This document shows positions 25,319-33,980 of a stretch of 64,000 nucleotides of DNA, piece by piece. This stretch comes from JAXDTI01 sp034090045 (lineage in GTDB: Bacteria > Actinomycetota > Actinomycetes > Actinomycetales > Actinomycetaceae): NCBI GenBank assembly GCA_034090045.1, contig JAXDTI010000007.1, forward strand, positions 1 to 64,000, in the 5' to 3' direction. Under the pieces are notes generated by a model. That model made no database searches, was not told where the DNA came from, and worked only from the letters and a program-made list of their open reading frames with translations. Position numbers and translations under genes: made by a program. Within the stretch, counting starts at the first letter, position 1. Each line of letters begins with the position of its first letter.

Positions 25319-26821
25319 TCAGTGTTTACGGTAAAGGCGTTTACGCTGAAATTTCGGTTCGGAGGTGACCAGGATTCCGAGGCTTCGGAAAACCTGCTCG
25401 TCTACCGTGCCGAGAATCGTGGTGGTGTGTGCGTTGCAGCCTTCAAGTTCCTGCAGTTTACCGAGCGCGGCCCGCGCCTGCGGATTATTTCCGGCAGAAA
25501 CCGACAGTGCAATCAGCACCTCATCGGTGTGCAACCTGGGGTTTTGTGAACCCAAATGCTTCGTTTTCAAGGTTTGGATCGGAGCCATCGATTCCGGCGA
25601 GAGCAGGTCCGCACGGGGATCAATCCCGGCCAGGTGCTTCAGCGCGTTCAACAGCATAGCCGCCGAACACCCCAGCAGCGGCGAGGTTTTACCTTTAATA
25701 ACTGCCCCGTCATACAGTTCGATAGCTGAACCCGGTTCCCCGGTGATCCGCTCTACCGCCAGTGCCGGCGCTACCACTCGCCGCTCGGCAATCCCAGTGC
25801 CGGCCTTTGCCATAATCATCGCGATCCGCTGCGACTGTTCAGCCTCCAAACCCTCTTTTGCTTCCTCAACCAGTGCCTGATAGTACCTGCGAATAATTTC
25901 CTGTAGTGCCGCCTGCCGGCACATCTCATCATCACAGATGCAGTATCCGGCCATATTCACGCCCATATCGGTAGGTGATTGATAGGGAGAATGCCCGGTG
26001 AGCTGCTCCAACATGGTTTTCAGCAGCGGGAAAGTCTCCAGGTCACGGTTATAGGATGTCGCCTGCTTGTTGTATGCGGCCAGGTGATACGGGTCAATAA
26101 GGTTAAGGTCGTCGAGATCCGCGGTCGCCGCTTCATAGGCCAGGTTCACCGGATGCTCCAGCGGCAGATTCCAGATCGGAAAGGTCTCGAACTTCGCGTA
26201 ACCTGCGTTGATGCCGCGTCTATGGTCGTGATACACCTGTGAAAGACAGGTCGCGAGCTTACCGGATCCCGGTCCCGGTGCCGTGACAACAATCAGGTTT
26301 CGCTCCAACTCCACATAGTCATTACGTCCGAACCCCTCATCGGAGAGCACCAAAGCCGTGTTCGAGGGATATCCGGGGATGGTTCGATGCCGCGCCACCC
26401 GCAGACCGAGACGCTCCAGACGATCCTTGAAAGCCCACGCCAAAGAGTTGTCATCTTCCAGTTGGGTCATCACAACGTTGTTAACCTCGAACCCGCCCTC
26501 ACGGAAAACATCGATGAGCCGCAGCACATCATCTTCATAGGTTATTCCCAGGTCGGCACGAATTTTTTGGCGCTGCAGATCCTTCGCGTTCAGACACACC
26601 AGGATTTCGATTTCCTCACGTAACTCCCGCAACATCGCGATTTTATTGTCCGGTGTGAAGCCGGGCAGCACCCGCGCTGCATGGAAATCGTCAAAGAGTT
26701 TCCCGCCCATCTCCAGGTACAGGCGCCCATTCTCACCGGCGATTTCGCGGCGCCGCTGGGCGATATGCTCCGACTGCATATTGATGTATTTTTGCCGGTC
26801 AAAACCTGTATTGTGGGGCAT
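25319..26821 (-). CDS. DUF1846 domain protein
   Basis: The 500-residue protein matches the conserved DUF1846 (UPF0371) family across its length: GFDRQKYINMQSEHI at the start, NAKDLQRQKIRADLGITYE, VVTAPGPGSGKLATCLSQVYHD, AGYAKFETFPIWNLPL and CICDDEMCRQA. GPGSGK resembles a nucleotide-binding loop. The function is not established. ATG 26821 was chosen because the conserved region starts there; upstream in-frame sequence is not family-like. The ribosome-binding site is weak. It stands alone on the minus strand. Confidence 0.85.
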   Translation of the reverse strand: MPHNTGFDRQKYINMQSEHIAQRRREIAGENGRLYLEMGGKLFDDFHAARVLPGFTPDNKIAMLRELREEIEILVCLNAKDLQRQKIRADLGITYEDDVLRLIDVFREGGFEVNNVVMTQLEDDNSLAWAFKDRLERLGLRVARHRTIPGYPSNTALVLSDEGFGRNDYVELERNLIVVTAPGPGSGKLATCLSQVYHDHRRGINAGYAKFETFPIWNLPLEHPVNLAYEAATADLDDLNLIDPYHLAAYNKQATSYNRDLETFPLLKTMLEQLTGHSPYQSPTDMGVNMAGYCICDDEMCRQAALQEIIRRYYQALVEEAKEGLEAEQSQRIAMIMAKAGTGIAERRVVAPALAVERITGEPGSAIELYDGAVIKGKTSPLLGCSAAMLLNALKHLAGIDPRADLLSPESMAPIQTLKTKHLGSQNPRLHTDEVLIALSVSAGNNPQARAALGKLQELEGCNAHTTTILGTVDEQVFRSLGILVTSEPKFQRKRLYRKH

Positions 26822-27069
26822 TTTGGCTGCTTTCGCTTCGTTGAATACCTGTCTGTATGATTCTATCTGTCTCCCACATACGATTGCGCTCATGCTCGCC
26901 GACACCGACCCGGTAGCCTTCAACGAACACACCGCTATCGTCACGGATCCGCTACACCGGGAGGAGACGGGTGCCACGAGACACAGTTCCGCATTCACTA
27001 CCGCCTGTTTGACCATCCGGAGCCCAAAAACAAGGGACAGACAGTGAAAGTGCTACAGCTATATCGGTG

Positions 27070-29418
27070 TTATTTCGGGTCTGCGGGAACGTGTCGGGCA
27101 GTCCATGGCCACCATATCGGTCGACCAATATCGTGAGCCAGCCCCGCAATCGTGAGGGTTCGTACAATAAACGTGTCAATCAGGATGCCGAGTGCCACGA
27201 TTACCGCTAACTGGAACATGAACAGTAGCGGCACCACCACCAGCGCCGCGAATGTTGAGGCCAGCACGATACCGGCAGAAGTAATCACCCCTCCGGTGAG
27301 TGCCGCAGCCCGGGTCGTGCCCTCCCTGGTTCCGTGCTTTAGCGACTCTTCACGGGCGCGGGAAAGCAGGAATATCGTGTAGTCCACGCCCAGCGCCACC
27401 AGGAACACGAAAGCATAGGTAGGTATTGAAGCGTCCGCGCCCGGCTGCCCCAAAAACCGGAAGAAAAGTATCCCCGAAATGCCCATTGCCGCAGCGAAAC
27501 TCACGATATTGACGGCTAACACGATCAGCGGTGCAACCAGTGAACGCAGTAACACAATCAGCAGCAACACAATGACTGCTAAAACTACCGGGAAAATTTT
27601 GTGGAAATCATTAGTTGCGGTGGTTTGAGTATCCAAAGTTTCCGCGGCCGAACCTCCGACCAGAGAATCGCGGTCTGCGGCGTGCGCGACCTCGCGGATG
27701 TCGCGCACCACCTGTGTAGCTGCTTTATCTTCGGTGGGCATCGTGGTGGTGATGTTGAGCAGCACCCGCCCGGATATTACTTTAGGTTCCGGTTTCGCGG
27801 CGTTACGGACAGTATCAACGGCAACCCCCGGTGGCGGCCCGACCTGCCCGGCAACAGTCCCAGCCGCTGCAACCCCGGAGCGACCGGCAACCCCGGCGGG
27901 CATCCCGGTGTTCGGCTCATCAGTAACAAACTCACTGGAGGCGACCCCATCCAAATCGTCAATATCGGTCTTTACCGCCTCGGCTGCTTCCTCGGCAACC
28001 ACCAGGGTGGTGGGTTGGGAAGAACCGGAATCAAACTCCTTTTGCAGCACCTCGAAACCCGCTACGGCCTCCGGGTTTGAAGTGAATTGCTCGGTAGTTG
28101 AGGTGCCCTCAGCGGGGAATGAGAAAAAGAACGTCGCTGAGACCCCGAGCGCCGCCAGCGTCCCGATCCACACCGGCCTGTCGTGGTGGGCAACGAAGTT
28201 CGCGACCCTGTTCCAAAGCCCGTGGCTTTTCTCAATCGCCTCCGCTTCCGTCTCGTAGTGCGGCAGCCTGGCGGGCCAAAATAGGATTTTCGCGTAGCGT
28301 CCCGGCAGCATCAAAAAACCGGGCAGCAGAGTGAGTGCAGCAATCATCGCAAAGAAAATCCCGAGCGCCGCGACCGGGCCGAGTGAAGCGGTCGAGGACA
28401 AATCCGAAAGCATCAGGGTTAGCAGTCCACACATTACTGTACCGGCAGAAGCCACAATCGGTTCCCAGGAGCCTTTTAATGCTGCCGCCATCGCCTGAAT
28501 CGGCTCGGCTTTCACCGTCATTTCCTCGCGATATCGCGCAATCATCAACAGGCAGTAATCGGTGGTCGCTCCAATCACCAGAATCGCCAAGATACCCTGC
28601 GTTTGACCGTTCAGGTTCAGCACCCCGTTTTTTGCCAGGTGATAGACGATAAACACCGCGGCACATAGCGCACTCATCGCGGTACCCAGCACCGCGACCG
28701 GCAGGAAAATCGAGCGGTAGACGAGAACCAGGATGATAAACACCAAGCCCAACGCCACCAGCAGCAACGTTAAATCGATTCCGGTAAAGGCACCGCCCAG
28801 ATCCGCGGCCAGACCCACCGGGCCGGTTACCTGTATTTTCAGGTTCGCGGCTGTGGGGTCGGCATCCGTTATCGCCTCACGTAACGCGGCAACCGCCGAG
28901 TTCATCCGTTTCGTGTCGTTCCCGTCCAAAGCATTTAGTTTCTCGGCATCCAGTGTCATTGGCATCAGTGCTGCAGTCCCCGCCTCGTTGGGAACTACCG
29001 GCACGAAACTGGTGACCATCAACTCGGAAAACCGCAGGTCATCAGGAATCTGTATTTCCCGGAGACCGTCGGCAAAACCGCGCAGCCACGTGCTCTGGGT
29101 TTCACTGATCTTCCCGTTTTCGGTGGTGGCTACCAGTAGTGCCGGTATTGTGCTGGATTCGTTGAAATCAGCGGCAGCCTGTTTCGCCAGCGTAGATTCG
29201 GCGGTTTTAGGCAGGAAAACTGCCTGATCGTTTTGCGATACGGTTCCGATTTTTCCCTGTGCTATCCCTCCGAAAGCTAGCGCAGCCAGCCACAACAGCA
29301 AGAGAAGGATTCGCAGGGGCACCGCCCGCCGGGACGCGAGGAACCCCATCGCCCGGTTCACGAGATTTTCTTTTGCTGGTGTGTGCCTTTCGCCACGCTC
29401 TTTTCCGCCGAATGCCAT
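27070..29418 (-). CDS. MMPL-family RND transporter
   Basis: The 782-residue membrane protein has the two-fold MMPL layout: one N-terminal helix (about 34-54), an outside loop, six helices (about 208-360), a second outside loop (about 420-570) and five or six more helices to residue 770. Family sequences include ATTDYCLLMIARYREE and the equivalent VDYTIFLLSRAREES, with the paired acidic residues used for proton coupling. MMPL proteins export lipids, siderophores or hydrophobic drugs. No regulator or biosynthetic gene is adjacent, so the cargo is open. Confidence 0.93.
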   Translation of the reverse strand: MAFGGKERGERHTPAKENLVNRAMGFLASRRAVPLRILLLLLWLAALAFGGIAQGKIGTVSQNDQAVFLPKTAESTLAKQAAADFNESSTIPALLVATTENGKISETQSTWLRGFADGLREIQIPDDLRFSELMVTSFVPVVPNEAGTAALMPMTLDAEKLNALDGNDTKRMNSAVAALREAITDADPTAANLKIQVTGPVGLAADLGGAFTGIDLTLLLVALGLVFIILVLVYRSIFLPVAVLGTAMSALCAAVFIVYHLAKNGVLNLNGQTQGILAILVIGATTDYCLLMIARYREEMTVKAEPIQAMAAALKGSWEPIVASAGTVMCGLLTLMLSDLSSTASLGPVAALGIFFAMIAALTLLPGFLMLPGRYAKILFWPARLPHYETEAEAIEKSHGLWNRVANFVAHHDRPVWIGTLAALGVSATFFFSFPAEGTSTTEQFTSNPEAVAGFEVLQKEFDSGSSQPTTLVVAEEAAEAVKTDIDDLDGVASSEFVTDEPNTGMPAGVAGRSGVAAAGTVAGQVGPPPGVAVDTVRNAAKPEPKVISGRVLLNITTTMPTEDKAATQVVRDIREVAHAADRDSLVGGSAAETLDTQTTATNDFHKIFPVVLAVIVLLLIVLLRSLVAPLIVLAVNIVSFAAAMGISGILFFRFLGQPGADASIPTYAFVFLVALGVDYTIFLLSRAREESLKHGTREGTTRAAALTGGVITSAGIVLASTFAALVVVPLLFMFQLAVIVALGILIDTFIVRTLTIAGLAHDIGRPIWWPWTARHVPADPK

Positions 29419-29682
29419 TAACCAATCCTACCTGCTGTTCAGTAATCCTGCGCGAGCATTTGTCGTGGCGGTGTACGCGGCTAAACAGTTTCCGAAAGAC
29501 CTGTAATCTCCAGCGGGAAGTGGTCGCGAAGAAAAGTCTTGAAGTGCTCTTATAGGCATAGGGGCTGTCTGAGCAACACCGGTTTAGGGTGACGTATTTG
29601 GGGCTGTACAGAGCGAGCAGAACAGTGAATGTCCCATGATAGGCTGACTGTGTCTGTGCAGGCATACACGAAAGAGGCAGTG

Positions 29683-30063
29683 ATGGCTTGTTTCCTGGTT
29701 CCGGCAACTGAAGCCGTAGTGACCACAATCGTTGAGAAGCGGATGAGCAAAACCGAGTCCGGTGACGGTGCTGGCAACAGCGCCGGAAAATGTGCCCTCA
29801 CCTGGGGACGTAAATTGCGGTGGCTGACCTATATGCTGTGGGGCGGGACGCTGCTGCTGACATTTGAGCATATTTGGCACGGTGAAGTTCTACCGTGGTT
29901 CCCGTTCCTCGCCGGTGCCCAGTCTGCGACCTCGGCGGCCGCGATGCTACGTGAGATGGCTACCGTCGGTGCCGGGATGGCTCTGCTGGTCACCACGGTT
30001 TGGGTGGTTATGGTAGTGGTTGCTGAACAAATTGTTCATCGTCCGTTACCGCAGGCTGCCTGA
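29683..30063 (+). CDS. Small membrane protein, function unknown
   Basis: The 126-residue product starts at ATG 29683 with AAAGAGG upstream. It has a polar N-terminus (about 40 residues), then two hydrophobic helices: LTYMLWGGTLLLTFEHIWHG with following WFPF, and VGAGMALLVTTVWVVMVVV. I do not recognise the family. The next gene, another small membrane protein, begins 16 nt after the stop and is likely co-transcribed; the two may form a membrane pair. Confidence 0.65.
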   Translation: MACFLVPATEAVVTTIVEKRMSKTESGDGAGNSAGKCALTWGRKLRWLTYMLWGGTLLLTFEHIWHGEVLPWFPFLAGAQSATSAAAMLREMATVGAGMALLVTTVWVVMVVVAEQIVHRPLPQAA

Positions 30064-30079
30064 GCGTTTCCGACCCTAA

Positions 30080-30451
30080 ATGACCCTTCTGGTAACGGTT
30101 TTTGCCGCAGTTATTGCTACTGCGGTGTGGTATCGCGACGCTGCACGGGCAGCACGCGGAGACTCTGAACACGCCAGCACAGCGATGCGGGTGGGAATGC
30201 TGGTTTGGATGTATTGGGGTGCCTCACTGATGTGGCTGGTCGATGCAATAGCCGAATATGTCAAGGTCGGAGCAGACTATTTCACTCCCGATCCGCTAGA
30301 AATGTTGAATGACACTTTCCTGGGGTTGAGCGTCATCGCGCTGGGCGGAGTGATTTGGGTGGTGGCGTTGCTGGTGCGCGACCCCGCCGGCGTACTGCGT
30401 TCCGCCCTGCTGCGCGGCAACCGTCCCGACACGGACGATCCCACCCAATAA
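30080..30451 (+). CDS. Small membrane protein, function unknown
   Basis: The 123-residue protein has three hydrophobic helices: LLVTVFAAVIATAVW, MLVWMYWGASLMWLVDAI and FLGLSVIALGGVIWVVALLV, with a polar C-terminal tail. It follows 29683-30063 closely with no clear ribosome-binding site, which suggests translational coupling. No known domain is recognised. Confidence 0.6.
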   Translation: MTLLVTVFAAVIATAVWYRDAARAARGDSEHASTAMRVGMLVWMYWGASLMWLVDAIAEYVKVGADYFTPDPLEMLNDTFLGLSVIALGGVIWVVALLVRDPAGVLRSALLRGNRPDTDDPTQ

Positions 30452-30470
30452 ATAAAACTACGCGATGCTC

Positions 30471-31070
30471 CTACAGCCAGTGGGAGGCAAACTCCACGAA
30501 ACTATCCGCCCCTTTTTGCAGTAACGCCGCGGTCGATTCGGCCAGCCTGTCGCGCTCCGGATCCGGCTCCCAACCCACCCGATCTTTCACCGGGTCACCA
30601 CCGAAAGACTCGTGAATATGCCCAAGATACAGTTCCGGTTGCGCCATGACCGGCACATTCAAGAACACCAGGGTTTGCCGCAGAGCATGGTTAGCGCCGA
30701 AACCGGAAATCCCTCCGGTAGAAATACTCACCACCATCGCCGGTTTACCAGCCAGAAAGAAAGACCCCGAGGGACGCGAAACAATATCGATAGCGTTCTT
30801 CAATGAACCCGGCAGCCCCCGATTGTATTCCGGAGTCACAAACAGCAACGCATTCACGCCAGCCACCTGCTCGCGCAGCGCCCGCACAACCTCCGGCACC
30901 TCCAGCGAGGAATCCGCCTCATCCCAATCCTGGTTATAAAGCGGCAGATCAGCGAGGTTAAAGAACTCCGCCTCCCAATCCGCAGGAAACATCTGTGCAA
31001 CCGCAGCGGCCACCTTGCGGCTCCAGGAACGCTCACGGACACTGCCGACAAACACACCAACTTTCACCAT
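30471..31070 (-). CDS. NADPH-dependent FMN reductase family protein
   Basis: The 199-residue flavodoxin-like protein has the N-terminal FMN phosphate loop GSVRERSWSRKVA, LPLYNQDWDE, the signature FVTPEYNRGLPGSLKNAID (about 80-98) and STGGISGFGAN. It is expected to bind FMN and use NAD(P)H to reduce quinones, chromate or azo compounds; the physiological substrate is not known. GAGGAGG lies 4 nt before ATG. It is a single gene on the minus strand. Confidence 0.9.
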   Translation of the reverse strand: MVKVGVFVGSVRERSWSRKVAAAVAQMFPADWEAEFFNLADLPLYNQDWDEADSSLEVPEVVRALREQVAGVNALLFVTPEYNRGLPGSLKNAIDIVSRPSGSFFLAGKPAMVVSISTGGISGFGANHALRQTLVFLNVPVMAQPELYLGHIHESFGGDPVKDRVGWEPDPERDRLAESTAALLQKGADSFVEFASHWL

Positions 31071-31402
31071 GATTCCTCCTCAAAAAAGTCATATAGGCTC
31101 CTGGTAAACCATATCGAATGCCTGCGGAACGCGCATTAGATGAGACAGCGGCACACGAGCGACACTAAAAAACAGGCAACGGGACAGGCAGCAGAGCAGG
31201 TCGCGGGGCAGGCAGCGAAACAAAAACGCGGGCGAAAATCCGCTGCAGGTCGAAATGCTGCGCCGAATTGCGCGGCGAAAAACCGCCGCGACTGGGTTAA
31301 ATTCCGCGGCGATAATCCGCCGCGGCTGGGCTGAGCGCTCCGTTCATCTCGGCAATATCGGTTCCGGTTGTCAATATCAAACCTCGGACACATAATGGAG
31401 CC
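31071..31402. other. Intergenic stretch with two tandem GC-rich hairpins
   Basis: About 330 nt lie between two divergent genes. CGCGGCG (31271-31277) pairs with CGCCGCG (31284-31290) across AAAAAC, and CCGCGGCG (31314-31321) pairs with CGCCGCGG (31328-31335) across ATAATC. Each hairpin is followed by CTGGG, so a roughly 45-nt unit looks duplicated. A basic 64-codon frame at 31140-31334 crosses it but is composition-driven and unsupported. Confidence 0.5.
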
Positions 31403-32701
31403 ATGAAGAATCAAGTTACCGTTGAAACTGCCGCTGAGCTGGCTGAAGCTATCTCGAAAGGCACACAGAATATACAGGTATCAGGTAATATCACCGGCTC
31501 GCCGTCCATCACTCTCCCAGAGGGCGCGACACTCAGCGGAGCCGCCCACGATGCCACCCTGGTCTTTACCGGAAAAGGTGTGTGCCTCACCCGGAACAAC
31601 ACCCTGCGCAACATCACCATCAAAACCCTGGACTATGAGGTTGCCATCTATAACGACCTCGACATTGACGACGCCGGCACCCTGCGCCTGGAAAACGTCA
31701 CCACTGTCGGGCAAATCTATCTCGTCGCCGAGGGTGCACTACGAAACATAAACGTCGAAACTGACGGTGTGCGGGTGCTCGCCGCCGATGTGCGCGGTCG
31801 GGTTGAACAACCCCACGGGTACGGTGTCGATGTATTGCAAGGCGGCTTCACCCTGTGGAACCGGCAGCCCGACCCGGCTGCGACCTTTACCGCCACCCTG
31901 AAAGGCGTGAGCGTCGGCACCGATGAAACCCCGGTGCGCGGCTCCGGAGTGTTCGTTGCCGGATATGCTGACCGGGAAGGCAAACTCACCGGCGGAGCAT
32001 TCAACGCTGACCTGATCGAAACCGGGAAGATAGTAACCGATGGTGGTATCGCGCCCGGCACCCCCGACAAAATCACCGGCGGGGTATTCGTGGTCTCCGG
32101 CGCGGAAGTTCTACGCGTGATAAACAACGGCCCGGTCACCACCCACGGTCAAAACGATATGGTGCTCGACCTGTGGGGACGCACCCCCGAATGGGTAGTG
32201 AACGCGCCGATAACATCCTTCGGCCCCTCCGGTATCGGGTTCGTAAACTTCGGTGACATGGGGCGGCTGACCGTAAACGCGCCGATAGTGACAAACGGTG
32301 TGGGCGCGCGCGGTTTCAACGTCTATGACGGCACCATGGAAAGCGCCGAATTCGACTCCATCACCACCAACGGGGATGGCGCAATCGGCATCCAAGTCTC
32401 CAAACCGATGGGGGCTATCAAAGTCCACGGCGATGTCCGCACCACCGGCGGTGAAGGAACCTCCCTGGTGAAAGGCGTACAGATGGTGTTAAAAGCCATC
32501 GGCGTGTCCATCAAACCGGGCGCGAACCTGCAATCCCTGGAAATCGACGGCACGGTAGCCACGACAGGGGAGAACCTCACCTCCCTTGAGGTGTTGGAAG
32601 GCGCGAAAATCGGTTCAGTAAAAGTCGCTAACGTTCAGGCAGCCGGTGTCGGTTCACTTCCGGTAAACATAGCCGGTGAAGTGACCTCCAGCAACCTATA
32701 A
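31403..32701 (+). CDS. Beta-helix-like repeat protein without signal peptide
   Basis: The 432-residue protein consists almost entirely of short degenerate repeats with regular hydrophobic/Asn/Gly spacing, for example NIQVSGNITGSPSITLPEG, LTRNNTLRNITIKTLD and GRLTVNAPIVTNGVGARGFN. This is the pattern of a right-handed parallel beta-helix, as in pectate-lyase-like and adhesin passenger domains. There is no signal peptide, LPXTG or transmembrane segment, so it seems cytoplasmic or exported by an unusual route. GGAG lies 3 nt before ATG. No catalytic motif is evident. Confidence 0.7.
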   Translation: MKNQVTVETAAELAEAISKGTQNIQVSGNITGSPSITLPEGATLSGAAHDATLVFTGKGVCLTRNNTLRNITIKTLDYEVAIYNDLDIDDAGTLRLENVTTVGQIYLVAEGALRNINVETDGVRVLAADVRGRVEQPHGYGVDVLQGGFTLWNRQPDPAATFTATLKGVSVGTDETPVRGSGVFVAGYADREGKLTGGAFNADLIETGKIVTDGGIAPGTPDKITGGVFVVSGAEVLRVINNGPVTTHGQNDMVLDLWGRTPEWVVNAPITSFGPSGIGFVNFGDMGRLTVNAPIVTNGVGARGFNVYDGTMESAEFDSITTNGDGAIGIQVSKPMGAIKVHGDVRTTGGEGTSLVKGVQMVLKAIGVSIKPGANLQSLEIDGTVATTGENLTSLEVLEGAKIGSVKVANVQAAGVGSLPVNIAGEVTSSNL

Positions 32702-32777
32702 AACCGATACGAAAGGGAATGGGCGGGAGAACCAGGTTCCCCCGCCCAAACCGCTATGCAGTTTCTTCAGCGCAACC

Positions 32778-33401
32778 TCAAAGCACAACCAGTTCGCTGT
32801 AGCCGGCGACCGCTTTCACCAGCCGCTCATTCACGTTCTCCCAGTTCACGATGTTCCAAATAGCCTTCACATAGTCGGCCTTCACGTTCAAGTAATCGAG
32901 ATAGAACGCGTGCTCCCACATATCCAGCATGAACAGCGGCACCACACCCACCGGCACGTTACCCTGCTGATCAAAGAGCTGGAAAATCACCAGTCCACCA
33001 GAAATAGTGTCAAATCCGAGCACCGCCCAGCCCGAACCCTGGATGCCGGTCGCGGCAGCGGTGAAATGCGCCTGGAAAGCACTGAAAGAACCGAAAGATT
33101 CCTGAATCGCCGCGGCAATCTCGCCGGTCGGTTCACCGCCCCCGTCCGGAGACAGGTTCGTCCAAAACACGCTGTGGTTCGTGTGACCCCCCAGGTTAAA
33201 CGCCAGGTCTTTCGAAAACTGGTTCACTTTCGACAGGTCACCGTCAGCGCGGGCAGCAGCCAGGTTTTCCAACGCCGCATTCGCGCCCGCAACATACGCT
33301 CCATGATGCTTGTCGTGGTGAAGCTCCATGATGCGCCCCGAGATATGCGGCTCCAAAGCGGAATAGTCATAGGGCAGATCGGGGAGAGTATAGATAGGCA
33401 T
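32778..33401 (-). CDS. sodA: Fe/Mn superoxide dismutase
   Basis: The 207-residue enzyme turns superoxide into peroxide and oxygen. It begins YTLPDLPYDYSALEPHISG and carries the four metal ligands: His28 in ELHHDKHH, His in GGHTNHSVFW, and Asp and His in DMWEHAFYLDY. GIQGSGWAVLGFD includes residues usual for manganese or cambialistic forms. GGAGG lies 4 nt before ATG 33401. It is divergent from whiB. Confidence 0.95.
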   Translation of the reverse strand: MPIYTLPDLPYDYSALEPHISGRIMELHHDKHHGAYVAGANAALENLAAARADGDLSKVNQFSKDLAFNLGGHTNHSVFWTNLSPDGGGEPTGEIAAAIQESFGSFSAFQAHFTAAATGIQGSGWAVLGFDTISGGLVIFQLFDQQGNVPVGVVPLFMLDMWEHAFYLDYLNVKADYVKAIWNIVNWENVNERLVKAVAGYSELVVL

Positions 33402-33595
33402 AGTTCCTCCAAACAATGATTGCGGGCGGCAGCTCGTCGCCCTGCTACCAGGATAACCGAGCAGCCGTCGGTGCGCTCGACAGAACAGATAAAGACCCCA
33501 ACAAAAAACAGTCAGTGACTAATGAGACAATTGTTAGCCTTTTAACCTGCGAAAAGACCTGTATGACGAAAAATTATGCATTTTTTCACTAACAG

Positions 33596-33626
33596 TTGAC
33601 GAAACATAGTTACAACCGTGTAAGTT
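33596..33626 (+). promoter_or_regulatory. whiB promoter candidate
   Basis: TTGACG (33596-33601) is followed at 17 nt by TGTAAG or at 19 nt by TAAGTT, inside an AT-rich patch 54 nt before the whiB start. This would give a leader of about 50 nt. Confidence 0.45.
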
Positions 33627-33679
33627 AGAGGAGTAAAACAATTAGCCGACAATAGCGCTGAAACAAAGGGGACACGCTC

Positions 33680-33967
33680 GTGTGGAACATTTTTGGTGAG
33701 GGGCCCATAGAGCTCACCGAGTTCACCGACCCATCCGCCGACGATGGTCCGCTCGCGTGGCAGGAACAGGCGCTATGTGCCCAAACCGACCCAGAGGCCT
33801 TCTTCCCGGAAAAAGGCGGCTCCACCCGCGAGGCCAAAGCAATCTGCCAATCATGCGAGGTGCGTGCCGAATGCCTGGAATATGCGCTGCTCAACGATGA
33901 ACGTTTCGGCATCTGGGGAGGCCTGAGCGAACGCGAGCGCCGACGTTACCGCTCACGCGCATCCTGA
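33680..33967 (+). CDS. whiB: WhiB-family [4Fe-4S] transcription factor
   Basis: The 95-residue protein has the four cluster cysteines at 33, 56, 59 and 65 (C-x22-C-x2-C-x5-C), the GIWGG turn (77-81) and a basic C-terminus (RERRRYRSR). Context beside a GT2 glycosyltransferase and DUF5719 matches the WhiB2/WhmD group, linked to septation and division in mycobacteria and streptomycetes. GTG 33680 has AAAGGGG upstream. The next gene follows after 13 nt. Confidence 0.93.
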   Translation: MWNIFGEGPIELTEFTDPSADDGPLAWQEQALCAQTDPEAFFPEKGGSTREAKAICQSCEVRAECLEYALLNDERFGIWGGLSERERRRYRSRAS

Positions 33968-33980
33968 CCTAGGTCTCGCA

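Noticed and set aside
27601..28258. Plus-strand frames inside the MMPL gene
   Set aside because: Shadow frames antisense to a well-supported transporter.
31140..31334. 64-codon basic frame before the beta-helix gene
   Set aside because: It is low complexity, lacks a ribosome-binding site and is formed by the tandem hairpin sequence.
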